A DNA stretch of 42,235 nt from Hyphomicrobiales bacterium (GTDB taxonomy: Bacteria > Pseudomonadota > Alphaproteobacteria > Rhizobiales > Rhizobiaceae): the NCBI GenBank assembly GCA_900473745.1, contig UCMW01000012.1:1-42235 (forward strand), written 5' to 3'. Shown piece by piece: positions 12,293-20,562 of this stretch (positions within the stretch are counted from its first letter, which is position 1; each line of letters starts with the position of its first letter). The translations under genes were made by a program, and so were the position numbers. A model generated the notes under the pieces. That model saw only the letters and a list, made by a program, of their open reading frames with translations. It was not told where the DNA came from and did not search any database.

Positions 12293-14893
12293 ATGAACGC
12301 TGCAGACGATATTCCACAGCCCCTCCTGGGGGACACATTACCGCCGCCGTCCTTTTTCAACAGACATGCGAAATCGATCGCAGCGATTGCGGCTCTCGTC
12401 GTTTTCGCCGCCTTGTGCTATGCCGTTTATCGGCTCACGGAGGAGGTCACCTATGCGGATGTCTTGCGGTCGCTCGAAGGGACAAGCACTTCCTCGATCG
12501 CGCTTGCAATCTTCTTCACCGCACTCAGCTTCACGACGCTCTGCTTCTACGATCTGAATGCGCTTGCGTTTATCGGCAGACGTCGGCCTTGGCCTGAAGT
12601 GGCGCTTACGGCCTTCAGCGCCTACGCAGTCGGCAATGTCGCCGGCTTCGGAGCCCTGTCGGGAGGCGCGATCCGCTACCGCGCCTATTCCCGTGCGGGC
12701 CTGTCGCCGGATGAAATCGGCCGCATCATCGCCTTCGTCACTGTCTGCTTCTCGCTCGGTCTCGCGCTCCTGACCACCGGAAGCCTGATCCCGATGGCCG
12801 GCGAAATCGCCCCGCTGCTCGGGATCAGCTCGGGCACGCTTGCGACCGTAAGCACGATCACACTGCTCGCGATCCTGGTGCTTCTCGGCATCGCCCGGCG
12901 CGGCCGCCTGACGATTGCCGGCCGCACGCTGAGCCTTCCCGACACCGCCACGCTCTCACGGCAATTCCTGGTGACCGTGCTCGACGTCGCCTTCTCGGCG
13001 TCGGTGCTCTACGCCTTGTTGCCGGCGGAAGCACAGATTTCCTGGCCTGCCTTCTTCGCGGTCTACGCCGTCGCGATCGGCATCGGCATCGTCAGCCACG
13101 TGCCGGCAGGCCTCGGCGTCTTCGAAGCCGTGATCCTGGCAGCCCTCGGCTCCCAGGTCCCAGGCGACGCATTGCTGGCCTCGCTGGTCGCCTACCGCGC
13201 CATCTACTATGTCCTGCCGCTGGTGATCGCCATCCTGCTGGTGACAGCCAGCGAACTACGCCATCTGACATCGAGCCCGCTGGCGTCAGGTGTTGCAAGA
13301 ACGGCTGGACGTCTCGCGCCAACTCTGCTTGCTACCCTTGCTCTGGTCCTCGGCGCCATGCTTGTCCTGTCGAGCGTCACGCCCACACCGGGCGACAATC
13401 TCGACATTCTGGCCGGGCTGCTGCCGCTGCCCGTCGTCGAAGGCGCCCATTTCATTGCCAGCATTTTCGGCCTGATGCTGGTCATCGTCGCCCGTGGCCT
13501 TGCCCAGCGTCTCGACGGTGCCTGGTGGGGTGCGCTTGTGATCGCGCTTCTGGCTCTCCTTCTCTCGCTTGCCAAGGCGGTTGCCGTCTACGAAGCGACC
13601 ATGCTGGCAATCCTTGTCCTTGGCCTCATCCCGAGCCGCCGCCTCTTTCATCGCAAGGCGTCGCTGGGCCGGGCCCTGACCTCTTCCTGGTTGCTCGCCG
13701 TCGCCGTCCTGATCGGTGGCGCGATCATCGTCCTCTTCTTCGTCTATCGCGACGTCGAATACAGTCATGACCTCTGGTGGCAGTTCGCCTTCGACGCCGA
13801 GGCACCGCGCTCTCTACGCGCCATGCTCGGCTTGACCATCGTCGCCATGGGCGTTTGCCTCTTCAGCCTGATGCGCCCGGCAGCCCCTGCAATCCGCGCC
13901 GCAAATGAAGAGGACCTCGCCCGGGCCGTCGCCATTCTCGACCGGAACGACGTGGCCGACGCCAATCTCGTGCGCACCGGCGACAAGTCGGTGATGGTCT
14001 CGCCCGATGGCGAAGCATTCCTGATGTATGGCCGCCAAGGGCGATCCCTGATCGCCTTCCTCGACCCGATCGGGCCGAAAGCCGCCCGCGACGAACTTGT
14101 CTGGCAATTCGTCGAAACGGCTCGCGCCTCTGGCTGCCGCGCCGCCTTCTACCAAGCTTCGCCTGCCATCCTGCCCGTCATTGCCGATGCCGGCATGAAG
14201 GCCTTCAAACTCGGTGAGATGGCCGTGGTCGATCTCGAGCGTTTCGACCTGAAGGGCGGCAAGTGGGCGGGACTGCGTCAGGCCGCCGCCAAGGGCGAAC
14301 GGGACGGCCTGACCTTTGAGATCGTCGCGACAGATGGCGTTCCAACGATCCTCGATGATTTGCGCCAGATCTCCGATGCCTGGCTCGACCATCACCGCGC
14401 GAGGGAGAAGGGCTTCTCGCTCGGAGCCTTTACCGAAGCCTACATGTCCGCCCAACCTGTCGCGATCCTGCGTCACGAAGGCCGCATCGTCGCCTTTGCC
14501 GATATCCTTCTGACGGACACCCGCGAGGAGGCCTCCATCGACCTGATGCGCTTTGCCCCGGATGCCCCGAAAGGCGCGATGGATTTCCTCTTCGTCCGCT
14601 TGATGACGACGCTCCGCGATCAGGGCTACCGCCATTTCAACCTTGGCATGGCGCCGCTCTCAGGCCTCTCGCGCCGCGAGGTCGCTCCTGTCTGGGACCG
14701 GGTAGCCAACACCTTCTACGAACACGGCGAACGCTACTACAACTTCAAGGGCCTGCGCGCTTTCAAGGCCAAATTCCATCCCGACTGGCAGCCGCGCTAC
14801 CTCGCGGTCGCCGGCGGCCTCAATCCCGTATTGGCCCTGCTCGACGCGACGCTTCTGATCGGCGGCGGTCTGAAAGGCGTGGTGAAGAAATGA
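12293..14893 (+). CDS. lpiA: Lysyl-phosphatidylglycerol synthase/flippase LpiA (MprF)
   Basis: Bifunctional inner-membrane protein that transfers lysine from Lys-tRNA to phosphatidylglycerol and flips the product outward. This lowers the negative surface charge and raises resistance to cationic peptides and acid. It has 866 residues: an N-terminal multi-helix flippase region (about 14 membrane spans, residues 30-530) and a C-terminal cytosolic GNAT-like synthase (DUF2156, about 540-850). The ATG at 12293 is preceded by GGATAGGGTGTC. Its stop overlaps the acvB start as ATGA. In rhizobia the family is called LpiA because it is low-pH-inducible; the linked downstream hydrolase supports this name here. 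No clear promoter was found by eye in the 280-bp gap to lysC. Confidence 0.95.
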   Translation: MNAADDIPQPLLGDTLPPPSFFNRHAKSIAAIAALVVFAALCYAVYRLTEEVTYADVLRSLEGTSTSSIALAIFFTALSFTTLCFYDLNALAFIGRRRPWPEVALTAFSAYAVGNVAGFGALSGGAIRYRAYSRAGLSPDEIGRIIAFVTVCFSLGLALLTTGSLIPMAGEIAPLLGISSGTLATVSTITLLAILVLLGIARRGRLTIAGRTLSLPDTATLSRQFLVTVLDVAFSASVLYALLPAEAQISWPAFFAVYAVAIGIGIVSHVPAGLGVFEAVILAALGSQVPGDALLASLVAYRAIYYVLPLVIAILLVTASELRHLTSSPLASGVARTAGRLAPTLLATLALVLGAMLVLSSVTPTPGDNLDILAGLLPLPVVEGAHFIASIFGLMLVIVARGLAQRLDGAWWGALVIALLALLLSLAKAVAVYEATMLAILVLGLIPSRRLFHRKASLGRALTSSWLLAVAVLIGGAIIVLFFVYRDVEYSHDLWWQFAFDAEAPRSLRAMLGLTIVAMGVCLFSLMRPAAPAIRAANEEDLARAVAILDRNDVADANLVRTGDKSVMVSPDGEAFLMYGRQGRSLIAFLDPIGPKAARDELVWQFVETARASGCRAAFYQASPAILPVIADAGMKAFKLGEMAVVDLERFDLKGGKWAGLRQAAAKGERDGLTFEIVATDGVPTILDDLRQISDAWLDHHRAREKGFSLGAFTEAYMSAQPVAILRHEGRIVAFADILLTDTREEASIDLMRFAPDAPKGAMDFLFVRLMTTLRDQGYRHFNLGMAPLSGLSRREVAPVWDRVANTFYEHGERYYNFKGLRAFKAKFHPDWQPRYLAVAGGLNPVLALLDATLLIGGGLKGVVKK

Positions 14894-16275
14894 AATCCCT
14901 CCTCCGCACGACGATCCTCGCAGTTTCCCTGCTTTCGCTCATGCCCTCCGTCGGCCTGCACACTTCAGCCCGTGCGGAAGACCCGCCGCTCGACACGGGC
15001 ATGATCCCCGCACCCGTCATCCTCCTGCCGGATGGCGATCCGCAGGCACTCGTCGTCCTTCTCTCCGACGCGCCCGGCTGGCAGGACGCCGACCAGGCCG
15101 AAGCCGAGCGCCTTCAGACGAACGGTGCGATCGTCATCGGCATCGACACGCCGAAATACCTCGCCTCGCTCGCCGGGGACAAAGGCGACTGCATCTACAC
15201 CGTTTCGGATATCGAGGCGCTCGGTCACCAGTTGCAGCGCAAGGCCGGCAACGCCAACCTGTTGCCCCCGATCGTTGCTGGCAGCGGCGAAGGCGGGGCT
15301 CTCGCACTCGCCGTCCTTGCCCAGACCCCGAAGGCCACCATCGGCCAGACACTTGCCCTCGATCCCGAGGCCGGCATCCCCTTGACCAAGCAATTCTGCA
15401 CGCCCGCCGAAAAGACGGTTGATGGCGGCAGGATGATTTACGGCCTGACACCCGGCGATCTCCCTGACCCCGCGACAGTCCTCTTCAGTCCCGCGGCGAA
15501 GCCTGACGCCCGCGCCCATGTGGCAGACCTGATGGCCAGCCATCCGGATATCGACCAGCGTGATGTCGACGCCGACACGGGCAAGGTCTTCTCCGAAACG
15601 ATCGATGAATTGGTCGCCGCAAGCAACTCCACGGAAACCCCGCTTGGCCTGCCGCTCACCGTTCTCGACGCCACGCCGACGCGCGACACCATGGCGGTCA
15701 TCTATTCCGGGGATGGTGGCTGGCGTGATCTCGACAGCCAGATTGGCACAAATCTGCAGGCAGCCGGCATTCCCGTCATCGGCATGGATTCCCTGCGTTA
15801 CTTCTGGTCGAAAAAGACTCCGGAACAGGTCAGCGATGATCTCGCCACCATCATTCGCACTTACGACAAGCGCTGGAAGGTCAAGCATGTCCTGCTCGTC
15901 GGCTATTCCTTCGGCGCCGACGTCCTGCCGGCGGCCTACAACGGCTTGCCTGACAAGGCGAAGCAGAAGGTTGTACAGGTGAGCCTGCTGGCACTCTCTC
16001 GTCACGCGGACTACCAGGTCTCCGTGTCGGGCTGGCTCGGCACGGGCGGCAGTGGAGGTGCGGACCCGCTCGAGGATGTGACCAATATCGATCCGGCACT
16101 GCTCCAGTGCATGTTCGGCACGGACGAAGAAGACGACGCCTGCAAGGATCTCGTCGGCAGCAAGGTCGAAACCATTGGCATCAAGGGCGGCCATCATTTC
16201 GATGGTAATTACCCTGCCTTGGCCGATCGCATTGCTGTCGGCCTGGACAGGCGCTTGTCAACGGTTTTGAAATAA
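14890..16275 (+). CDS. acvB: AcvB/VirJ family periplasmic lysyl-PG hydrolase
   Basis: Periplasmic protein of 461 residues with a signal peptide (1 to about 29, cleavage near SARA-ED). In Agrobacterium, AcvB hydrolyses lysyl-phosphatidylglycerol, and its R. tropici relative AtvA is needed for acid tolerance. The C-terminal half is the VirJ-type alpha/beta hydrolase: nucleophile motif GYSFG at 338-342 (Ser340) and the likely catalytic His in GGHHFDG (435-436). The N-terminal half (54-90) resembles the start of the C-terminal half (267-304), and its matching loop is GSGEGG (131-136), lacking the GxSxG nucleophile. It therefore looks like a degenerate duplicate. It starts within the lpiA stop (ATGA), so maker and hydrolase of the same lipid are translationally coupled. 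It could also be annotated atvA. Confidence 0.92.
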   Translation: MKSLLRTTILAVSLLSLMPSVGLHTSARAEDPPLDTGMIPAPVILLPDGDPQALVVLLSDAPGWQDADQAEAERLQTNGAIVIGIDTPKYLASLAGDKGDCIYTVSDIEALGHQLQRKAGNANLLPPIVAGSGEGGALALAVLAQTPKATIGQTLALDPEAGIPLTKQFCTPAEKTVDGGRMIYGLTPGDLPDPATVLFSPAAKPDARAHVADLMASHPDIDQRDVDADTGKVFSETIDELVAASNSTETPLGLPLTVLDATPTRDTMAVIYSGDGGWRDLDSQIGTNLQAAGIPVIGMDSLRYFWSKKTPEQVSDDLATIIRTYDKRWKVKHVLLVGYSFGADVLPAAYNGLPDKAKQKVVQVSLLALSRHADYQVSVSGWLGTGGSGGADPLEDVTNIDPALLQCMFGTDEEDDACKDLVGSKVETIGIKGGHHFDGNYPALADRIAVGLDRRLSTVLK

Positions 16276-16288
16276 GCCCTTGCATAGC

Positions 16289-16316
16289 AAAAAGGGGGCC
16301 AGCGCCCCCTTTTTTT
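16289..16316. terminator. Strong bidirectional terminator after acvB
   Basis: A GGGGGC / GCCCCC stem with a CAGC loop is flanked by AAAAA on the left and TTTTTTT on the right. It has T runs on both strands and sits between the converging acvB and SH3-protein genes, so it serves both. Confidence 0.9.
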
Positions 16317-16326
16317 CAATTTCCTC

Positions 16327-16914
16327 TTAGCGGCAAGCGCTTGGATTACGCTCGCAACGCTCTGCCCTCATGCGGAAGACTGGATTCCGGTCCCGATCGT
16401 CCTGCGGCTCGGCCTCCCGACGCACTCGCCGATCGTCGTCACGACCGCGCCGATCATTATCGACCCGGCGGTCGCGATCGCGATCCCGGTCACGGCGATC
16501 GTCACGCCAGCCGTCGCCATCCCGCCAGCGATCCCGGTCGCGGTAAAACGGGCGGTTGCGATAGTGATCGTCCCAGTAACGGCCAACGCTGAACGTCACG
16601 GTCGGGATGCCAAGCGGACGGTAATACTGCGGACCGACGCTAACGCGGCGCTGCGAATACGTAGTCTGCAGGTAGGAGCCCGAAACCCAACCACGATAGC
16701 CCGCGAAAGACACGTCGCACCAGTTGGCACTCGACATACATCCCTGAATGTTCACGCGACTGCCTGCAGGCACCACGATGACCGCAGGATACCGCGTGCT
16801 TGGCCCGGACCGCATATTGACATTGGCGGTTGAGAAGGCAGCAGCCGCCTCGGCCACGGCCGGCAGCGCGCCGGCGGAGACGGCAAGTGCTGCGATGAAC
16901 CACATTTTTTTCAT
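16327..16914 (-). CDS. Secreted SH3-domain protein with Arg/Asp repeat tail
   Basis: A 195-residue exported protein of unknown role. It has a signal peptide (1 to about 24), a bacterial SH3 (SH3_3) domain (about 26-85, with the typical [13 protein letters not shown] opening and WV-GSYL end), a Tyr-rich linker, then an alternating Arg/Asp low-complexity tail (about 125-176) and a short C-terminal segment with two cysteines (187, 194). The frame is open upstream to 17106, but the start at 16914 (MKKMWF) has an AAGGGAGATC ribosome site and begins the signal peptide. Bacterial SH3 domains often bind peptidoglycan, so a cell-wall-associated stress protein is a reasonable inference. A stress-type promoter lies about 55-80 nt upstream. 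Confidence 0.85.
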   Translation of the reverse strand: MKKMWFIAALAVSAGALPAVAEAAAAFSTANVNMRSGPSTRYPAVIVVPAGSRVNIQGCMSSANWCDVSFAGYRGWVSGSYLQTTYSQRRVSVGPQYYRPLGIPTVTFSVGRYWDDHYRNRPFYRDRDRWRDGDGWRDDRRDRDRDRDRRVDNDRRGRDDDRRVRREAEPQDDRDRNPVFRMRAERCERNPSACR

Positions 16915-16967
16915 GATCTTCGATCTCCCTTTAACCGGCAGCCAGCATAGGCTGTGGTTTGCCTGTG

Positions 16968-16992
16968 AACGTTTGGGCTCGGCCGAGGTTCC
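16968..16992 (-). promoter_or_regulatory. Candidate EcfG/RpoE2 general-stress promoter
   Basis: Reading the minus strand, GGAAC (16992-16988) is followed after exactly 16 nt by CGTT (16971-16968). This is the consensus of the alphaproteobacterial general stress sigma factor (GGAAC-N16/17-CGTT). It lies 54 nt before the SH3-protein start, leaving a leader of roughly 45 nt. The match is by eye; chance matches of nine fixed bases are uncommon but not impossible. Confidence 0.6.
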
Positions 16993-17023
16993 CACGGCAT
17001 TCGCCCCTACGGCGTACCCGCCC

Positions 17024-17052
17024 TTGACTTTGCAGGCCATCGGGACGACTTC
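17024..17052 (+). promoter_or_regulatory. Possible ubiG promoter
   Basis: TTGACT (17024-17029, preceded by C as in the rhizobial CTTGAC -35) is followed 17 nt later by GACTTC, a poor -10. It lies 30-60 nt upstream of ubiG. This is a weak call. Confidence 0.3.
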
Positions 17053-17080
17053 ATGGCCAATCGCCGCAGGAGGTTCCGTC

Positions 17081-17836
17081 ATGAGTGCAGAGGCACGCAC
17101 CACCATCGATCAGACCGAAGTCGACCGCTTTTCCGCCATGGCGGCGGAATGGTGGGATCCGACCGGCAAGTTCAAGCCGCTGCACAAGATCAATCCGGTC
17201 CGCCTTGCCTATATCAGGGACAAGGTGGTCGAACATTACGGCCGCGATCCGCGAAGCGCCCGCCCGCTGGAGGGCCTTCGTGTCCTCGACATCGGTTGCG
17301 GCGGCGGCCTCTTGTCCGAGCCGGTCGCACGCATGGGAGCCAGTGTGCTCGGTGCTGATGCGTCCGAGAAGAACATCAAGATCGCCATGACGCACTCGGC
17401 CCAGAGCGGCGTCGAGGTTGACTACCGCGCTGTGACCGCCGAGGAACTGGCCGCCCAGGGCGAGACCTTCGATATCGTGCTCAACATGGAAGTTGTCGAA
17501 CACGTGGCCGACGTCGATTTTTTCCTCTCTACCTGCGCCTCCATGGTCCGCCCCGGCGGCCTCATGCTGGTCTCCACCATCAATCGCACTTTGAAGGCGG
17601 CCGCCTTGGCGATTGTCGGCGCCGAATACGTGCTTCGCTGGCTGCCCCGCGGCACCCACCAGTATGAGAAGCTCGTCCGCCCGGAAGAGATCGAGCGTCC
17701 GCTCTCGGCAAGCGGCATGCAAATCATCGAGCGCAAGGGTGTCTTCTTCAATCCACTGCAGAACCAGTGGCACCTCTCGGCCGATATCGACGTGAACTAC
17801 ATGATGCTCGCCAGCCGATCGGGAGATGCCGCATGA
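17081..17836 (+). CDS. ubiG: Ubiquinone biosynthesis O-methyltransferase UbiG
   Basis: SAM-dependent enzyme that carries out both O-methylations in ubiquinone synthesis (bifunctional 2-polyprenyl-6-hydroxyphenol methylase / 3-demethylubiquinol methyltransferase). It has 251 residues. The family N-terminus [19 protein letters not shown] is present (about 17-35), with SAM loop [10 protein letters not shown] at 69-78 and the acidic/His motif NMEVVEHV further on. The open frame extends upstream to 16748, but the ATG at 17081 has a perfect AGGAGG (17068-17073) and fits the family length. It overlaps the following DUF924 gene by ATGA. Confidence 0.96.
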   Translation: MSAEARTTIDQTEVDRFSAMAAEWWDPTGKFKPLHKINPVRLAYIRDKVVEHYGRDPRSARPLEGLRVLDIGCGGGLLSEPVARMGASVLGADASEKNIKIAMTHSAQSGVEVDYRAVTAEELAAQGETFDIVLNMEVVEHVADVDFFLSTCASMVRPGGLMLVSTINRTLKAAALAIVGAEYVLRWLPRGTHQYEKLVRPEEIERPLSASGMQIIERKGVFFNPLQNQWHLSADIDVNYMMLASRSGDAA

Positions 17837-18384
17837 GTTCTCCGCAGGCCGTCATCGAATGCTGGCTCCGCCACGGCCCCGAAGCCTGGTTCGCCCGCAA
17901 TGCCGCCTTGGATGCCGAAATCGAGGCGGAATATGCCGATCTGCATTTCCAGGCTTCGTGCTGCGCCCTCTCCGACTGGGAGCAGACGCCGGAGGGTACG
18001 CTTGCACTGCTACTTCTTCTCGACCAGTTCCCGCGTAATCTTTTCCGCGGCAGCGGCCATTCCTATGCAACCGATCCGCTGGCCCGCGCCACGGCACATC
18101 GGGCTCTCGCCAAGGGGTTCGACGTCAAGGTCGAGCCGATCCTGCGCCCCTTCTTCTATCTGCCATTCGAGCACTCGGAAGATCTGAAGGATCAGCAGTT
18201 AAGCGTCTCGCTCTTTGAAAAACACCGCGACGAGACGGGCGACGCCGAGCCGCTGAAGTGGGCGGTCGTCCACCTGGAGCTGATCGAGCGCTTCGGCCGC
18301 TTCCCACATCGCAACGCAGCCCTCGGCCGCGAGACGACGCCGGAAGAACAGGCCTATCTCGACGCGGACGGCTTCAAGGGCTGA
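17833..18384 (+). CDS. DUF924 family protein
   Basis: A 183-residue protein of unknown biochemical role from the DUF924 family, whose predicted fold is all-helical and TPR-like. Family hallmarks are visible: [14 protein letters not shown] (about 56-69), [11 protein letters not shown] (about 105-115) and the C-terminal [16 protein letters not shown] (about 149-164). The start overlaps the ubiG stop (ATGA), so it is probably co-translated with ubiG. Whether it is functionally linked to quinone synthesis is unknown. It ends 7 nt before the stop of the opposing DUF3291 gene. Confidence 0.88.
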   Translation: MSSPQAVIECWLRHGPEAWFARNAALDAEIEAEYADLHFQASCCALSDWEQTPEGTLALLLLLDQFPRNLFRGSGHSYATDPLARATAHRALAKGFDVKVEPILRPFFYLPFEHSEDLKDQQLSVSLFEKHRDETGDAEPLKWAVVHLELIERFGRFPHRNAALGRETTPEEQAYLDADGFKG

Positions 18385-18391
18385 TCCTCGA

Positions 18392-18973
18392 TCAGACGGG
18401 CAAGATCCTGACGACGGAGAGCAGATACCCCTGCCTTTCCATGTTCTGTTCGGTCAACGCCTTCACCAGGTCTCGATCGATCGCATGGGGAACACCCTTG
18501 GCGCCAAAGGTGGTCTTGAAGCTGAAGGCCTCTGACGTCGGCCCTTTGTCGGCGAGCAGTTCGAACCGCCGCACCGCCTCTGTCCAGCTCGGCACGTGTC
18601 CAGGTGCCACCCAGAACAGCACCAGCGGCGGCCAGGCCTTTTTCTCGTTCCAGTGACGAGCATGCTTCAGGGCTTCGGCATGCACACCTGCATAGGTGAA
18701 GGCCATCAGACTTTCGATGTCCTGCCACAGCGAAAGTGATGACACGGCGCCCGTCTGACCCGCCTGCAGAAAGCGCGGAAACACCTGCTCGCCCCAGCTT
18801 TCCGGCCCCGGTTCCCCCGCATAGCCGGAACGCGCCACGAAACCGACAGCACGCGTCGCGGCTTCGAAATTCAGCGGCTCCCGCAAAGCGAACCCTTGCA
18901 CTTCGTCGGTCATGTAGGACGCGGAATGGATACCGAAATTGTAGATCGCGAGATGATGATTGCCGCGGCTCAA
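18392..18973 (-). CDS. DUF3291 domain protein
   Basis: A 193-residue protein resembling the DUF3291 family (ferredoxin-like, related to antibiotic-monooxygenase folds). Features include the opening HHLAIYNFGIHSA, SLSLWQDIESLMAFTYAGVHAEAL in the middle and VLFWVAPGHVPSWTEAVRRFELL later, where a small oxidation or heme-type ligand pocket would be expected by fold, though no function is established. The start is TTG at 18973, its last two bases shared with the DUF1178 stop (TTGA). The next ATG (MTDEVQG) would cut off the first beta strand, so TTG is preferred. It is the last gene of the leftward comF-grxC-amidase-DUF1178-DUF3291 chain. Confidence 0.8.
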   Translation of the reverse strand: MSRGNHHLAIYNFGIHSASYMTDEVQGFALREPLNFEAATRAVGFVARSGYAGEPGPESWGEQVFPRFLQAGQTGAVSSLSLWQDIESLMAFTYAGVHAEALKHARHWNEKKAWPPLVLFWVAPGHVPSWTEAVRRFELLADKGPTSEAFSFKTTFGAKGVPHAIDRDLVKALTEQNMERQGYLLSVVRILPV

Positions 18974-19398
18974 TTCACGTCATCAGGCAGGACCGGCAGC
19001 GGCGCGATCTCGATGCCTTCCTCGATCAGGGATTTCACCTCGACCGGCGAAGCCTGGCCGATGATCCCGCGCGCTTCCGCTTCCCCGTAGTGGATCTTGC
19101 GGGCTTCCTCGGGAAACTTCTCTCCTACATCTTCGCTGGACGCCCGTATCTCCTGGATCGCTTCCTTCAGCTTGGACATCGCCTGCTTCTGAGCGGCGGA
19201 AACCGCCAGCGCCTGCGTGTCCTCCTTCTGTCGAGCGGTCGTAACGGCAGGCGCCATGAGCACCTTGGAAACGTCCCCGGATCCGCAGACGGGACAGGTG
19301 AGGTAACCCGCCTCCTTCTGCCGGTCGAAATCGGCGCTTTGCGAAAACCAGCCCTCGAATTCATGGGCCTTCTCGCAGCACAGGGAATAGCGGATCAA
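18970..19398 (-). CDS. DUF1178 family protein
   Basis: A 142-residue protein of unknown function, conserved in alpha- and betaproteobacteria. The N-terminal region is a small metal-binding-like unit: MIRYSLCCEKAHEFEGWF with Cys7/Cys8 and His12, then CPVCGSGDV (about 35-43), suggesting a zinc ribbon. A helical middle and an acidic C-terminus follow. The start is TTG at 19398, overlapping the amidase stop (TTGA); there is no ATG near the conserved MIRYSL start, so translation presumably depends on coupling to the upstream gene. Its regular neighbourhood with a nitrilase-family gene and grxC suggests a shared process, but that is inference. Confidence 0.88.
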   Translation of the reverse strand: MIRYSLCCEKAHEFEGWFSQSADFDRQKEAGYLTCPVCGSGDVSKVLMAPAVTTARQKEDTQALAVSAAQKQAMSKLKEAIQEIRASSEDVGEKFPEEARKIHYGEAEARGIIGQASPVEVKSLIEEGIEIAPLPVLPDDVN

Positions 19399-20252
19399 AC
19401 CGTGACGCCTCCCTTGGCAAGGACCGGCGCAATATCGAGTTGGAAGTCGCGGCCGTTCTTCAGATTCGGGATCTTGGCTCGGCAGGCCTTGACCGCCTCG
19501 AGATCGATCTCCGCCACCACCACGTCTTCGCCGGCACCGCCGGCCGAAGCCAATACTTTTCCCCAAGGACCGACGATCATCGAATGCCCGAAGGTCTCAC
19601 GGCCGTCTTCATGCACGCCGGCCTGCGCAGCCGAAATCACGTAAGCACCGTTCTCGATGGCGCGCGCGCGCAACAGGATCTCCCAATGCGCCTCACCGGT
19701 CTGCTTGGTGAAGGCCGCTGGCGTCGTCAGGATCTCGGCACCGGCCATGGCTTCTGCCCGGAACAGATGCGGGAAACGCACGTCGTAGCAGACACCAAAG
19801 CCGACCTTGCCGAACGGCAGATCCGCCACCACCGCCCGCTCGCCCGGACGGTAGACGGCGCTCTCGCGCCAGCTCTCGCCATTGTCGAGATCGACGTCGA
19901 ACATGTGGATCTTGTCGTAGGAGGTGATCTTGTGGCCATCAGGTCCCAACAGGAAGGCCCGGTTGGCAATCTTGCCGTCGGAGAGCTTGATCGCGGTCGA
20001 CCCGACATGCAGGTGGATGCCGAGTTCCTTGGCGAGTTCCGAGGCTTTCTTCACGATGAGATCGCTCTCCTCGTCACGCAGAACCGCCATCAGCCCGGGC
20101 CGATCCTTCTGCACGGCACCGGTCATCTCGGGCGTTTGTACATAGATCGCACCCCGCCGGGCAGCTTCCCGCACGAGCCGCGCCATGCTCTCGGCATTCT
20201 TCTCCGGATCGACCCCGGAACACATCTGGACGGCAGCGGCCTTGAACACCAT
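19395..20252 (-). CDS. Carbon-nitrogen hydrolase (Nit-family amidase)
   Basis: Nitrilase-superfamily amidase of 285 residues. The catalytic triad is visible: Glu42 in TPEMTGAV, Lys114 in YDKIHMFDVD and Cys155 in GVCYDVRFP. The CYDVRFP signature and overall pattern place it in the Nit1/Nit2 branch, whose members hydrolyse deaminated glutathione or alpha-keto amides such as 2-oxoglutaramate. The open frame begins at 20333, but ATG 20252 (MVFKAAAVQM) fits the family and has TAAGGACAG upstream. It lies 10 nt behind glutaredoxin, which favours a glutathione-related role; this is inference from context. Confidence 0.93.
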   Translation of the reverse strand: MVFKAAAVQMCSGVDPEKNAESMARLVREAARRGAIYVQTPEMTGAVQKDRPGLMAVLRDEESDLIVKKASELAKELGIHLHVGSTAIKLSDGKIANRAFLLGPDGHKITSYDKIHMFDVDLDNGESWRESAVYRPGERAVVADLPFGKVGFGVCYDVRFPHLFRAEAMAGAEILTTPAAFTKQTGEAHWEILLRARAIENGAYVISAAQAGVHEDGRETFGHSMIVGPWGKVLASAGGAGEDVVVAEIDLEAVKACRAKIPNLKNGRDFQLDIAPVLAKGGVTV

Positions 20253-20262
20253 GGGTCTGTCC

Positions 20263-20517
20263 TTACTGAGATAGAAGCGGATCGAGCTTGCCAGCCCGAT
20301 CGAGTGCATGCAGGTCGTCACAACCGCCGACATGCTGACTGCCGATGAAGATCTGCGGGAAGGTGTTGCGGCCCGATTTCGCGATCATTTCCTCGCGAAG
20401 ATCCGGTTTGCCTGTGGCATCATGCTCGACATAGGAAACGCCCTTCTTGTCGAGCAGCGCCTTGGCGCTGGCGCAGTAACCGCAGAATTGCCGTGTGTAA
20501 ATCGTGACGTCGGTCAT
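20263..20517 (-). CDS. grxC: Glutaredoxin 3
   Basis: Small cytosolic dithiol glutaredoxin, 84 residues, reducing protein and mixed disulfides with glutathione. The active site is CGYC at 12-15 (instead of the commoner CPYC), with TFPQIFIG (cis-Pro loop) and GGCDDL (glutathione-binding) further on. The start at 20517 (MTDVTIYTRQ) has GGAG eight bases upstream. It lies between comF and the Nit-type amidase in a tightly packed leftward cluster. Confidence 0.95.
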   Translation of the reverse strand: MTDVTIYTRQFCGYCASAKALLDKKGVSYVEHDATGKPDLREEMIAKSGRNTFPQIFIGSQHVGGCDDLHALDRAGKLDPLLSQ

Positions 20518-20562
20518 GGGATCTCCGCCGGGAAGCGTCGGTGGACAAGGGAATTGGACCAC

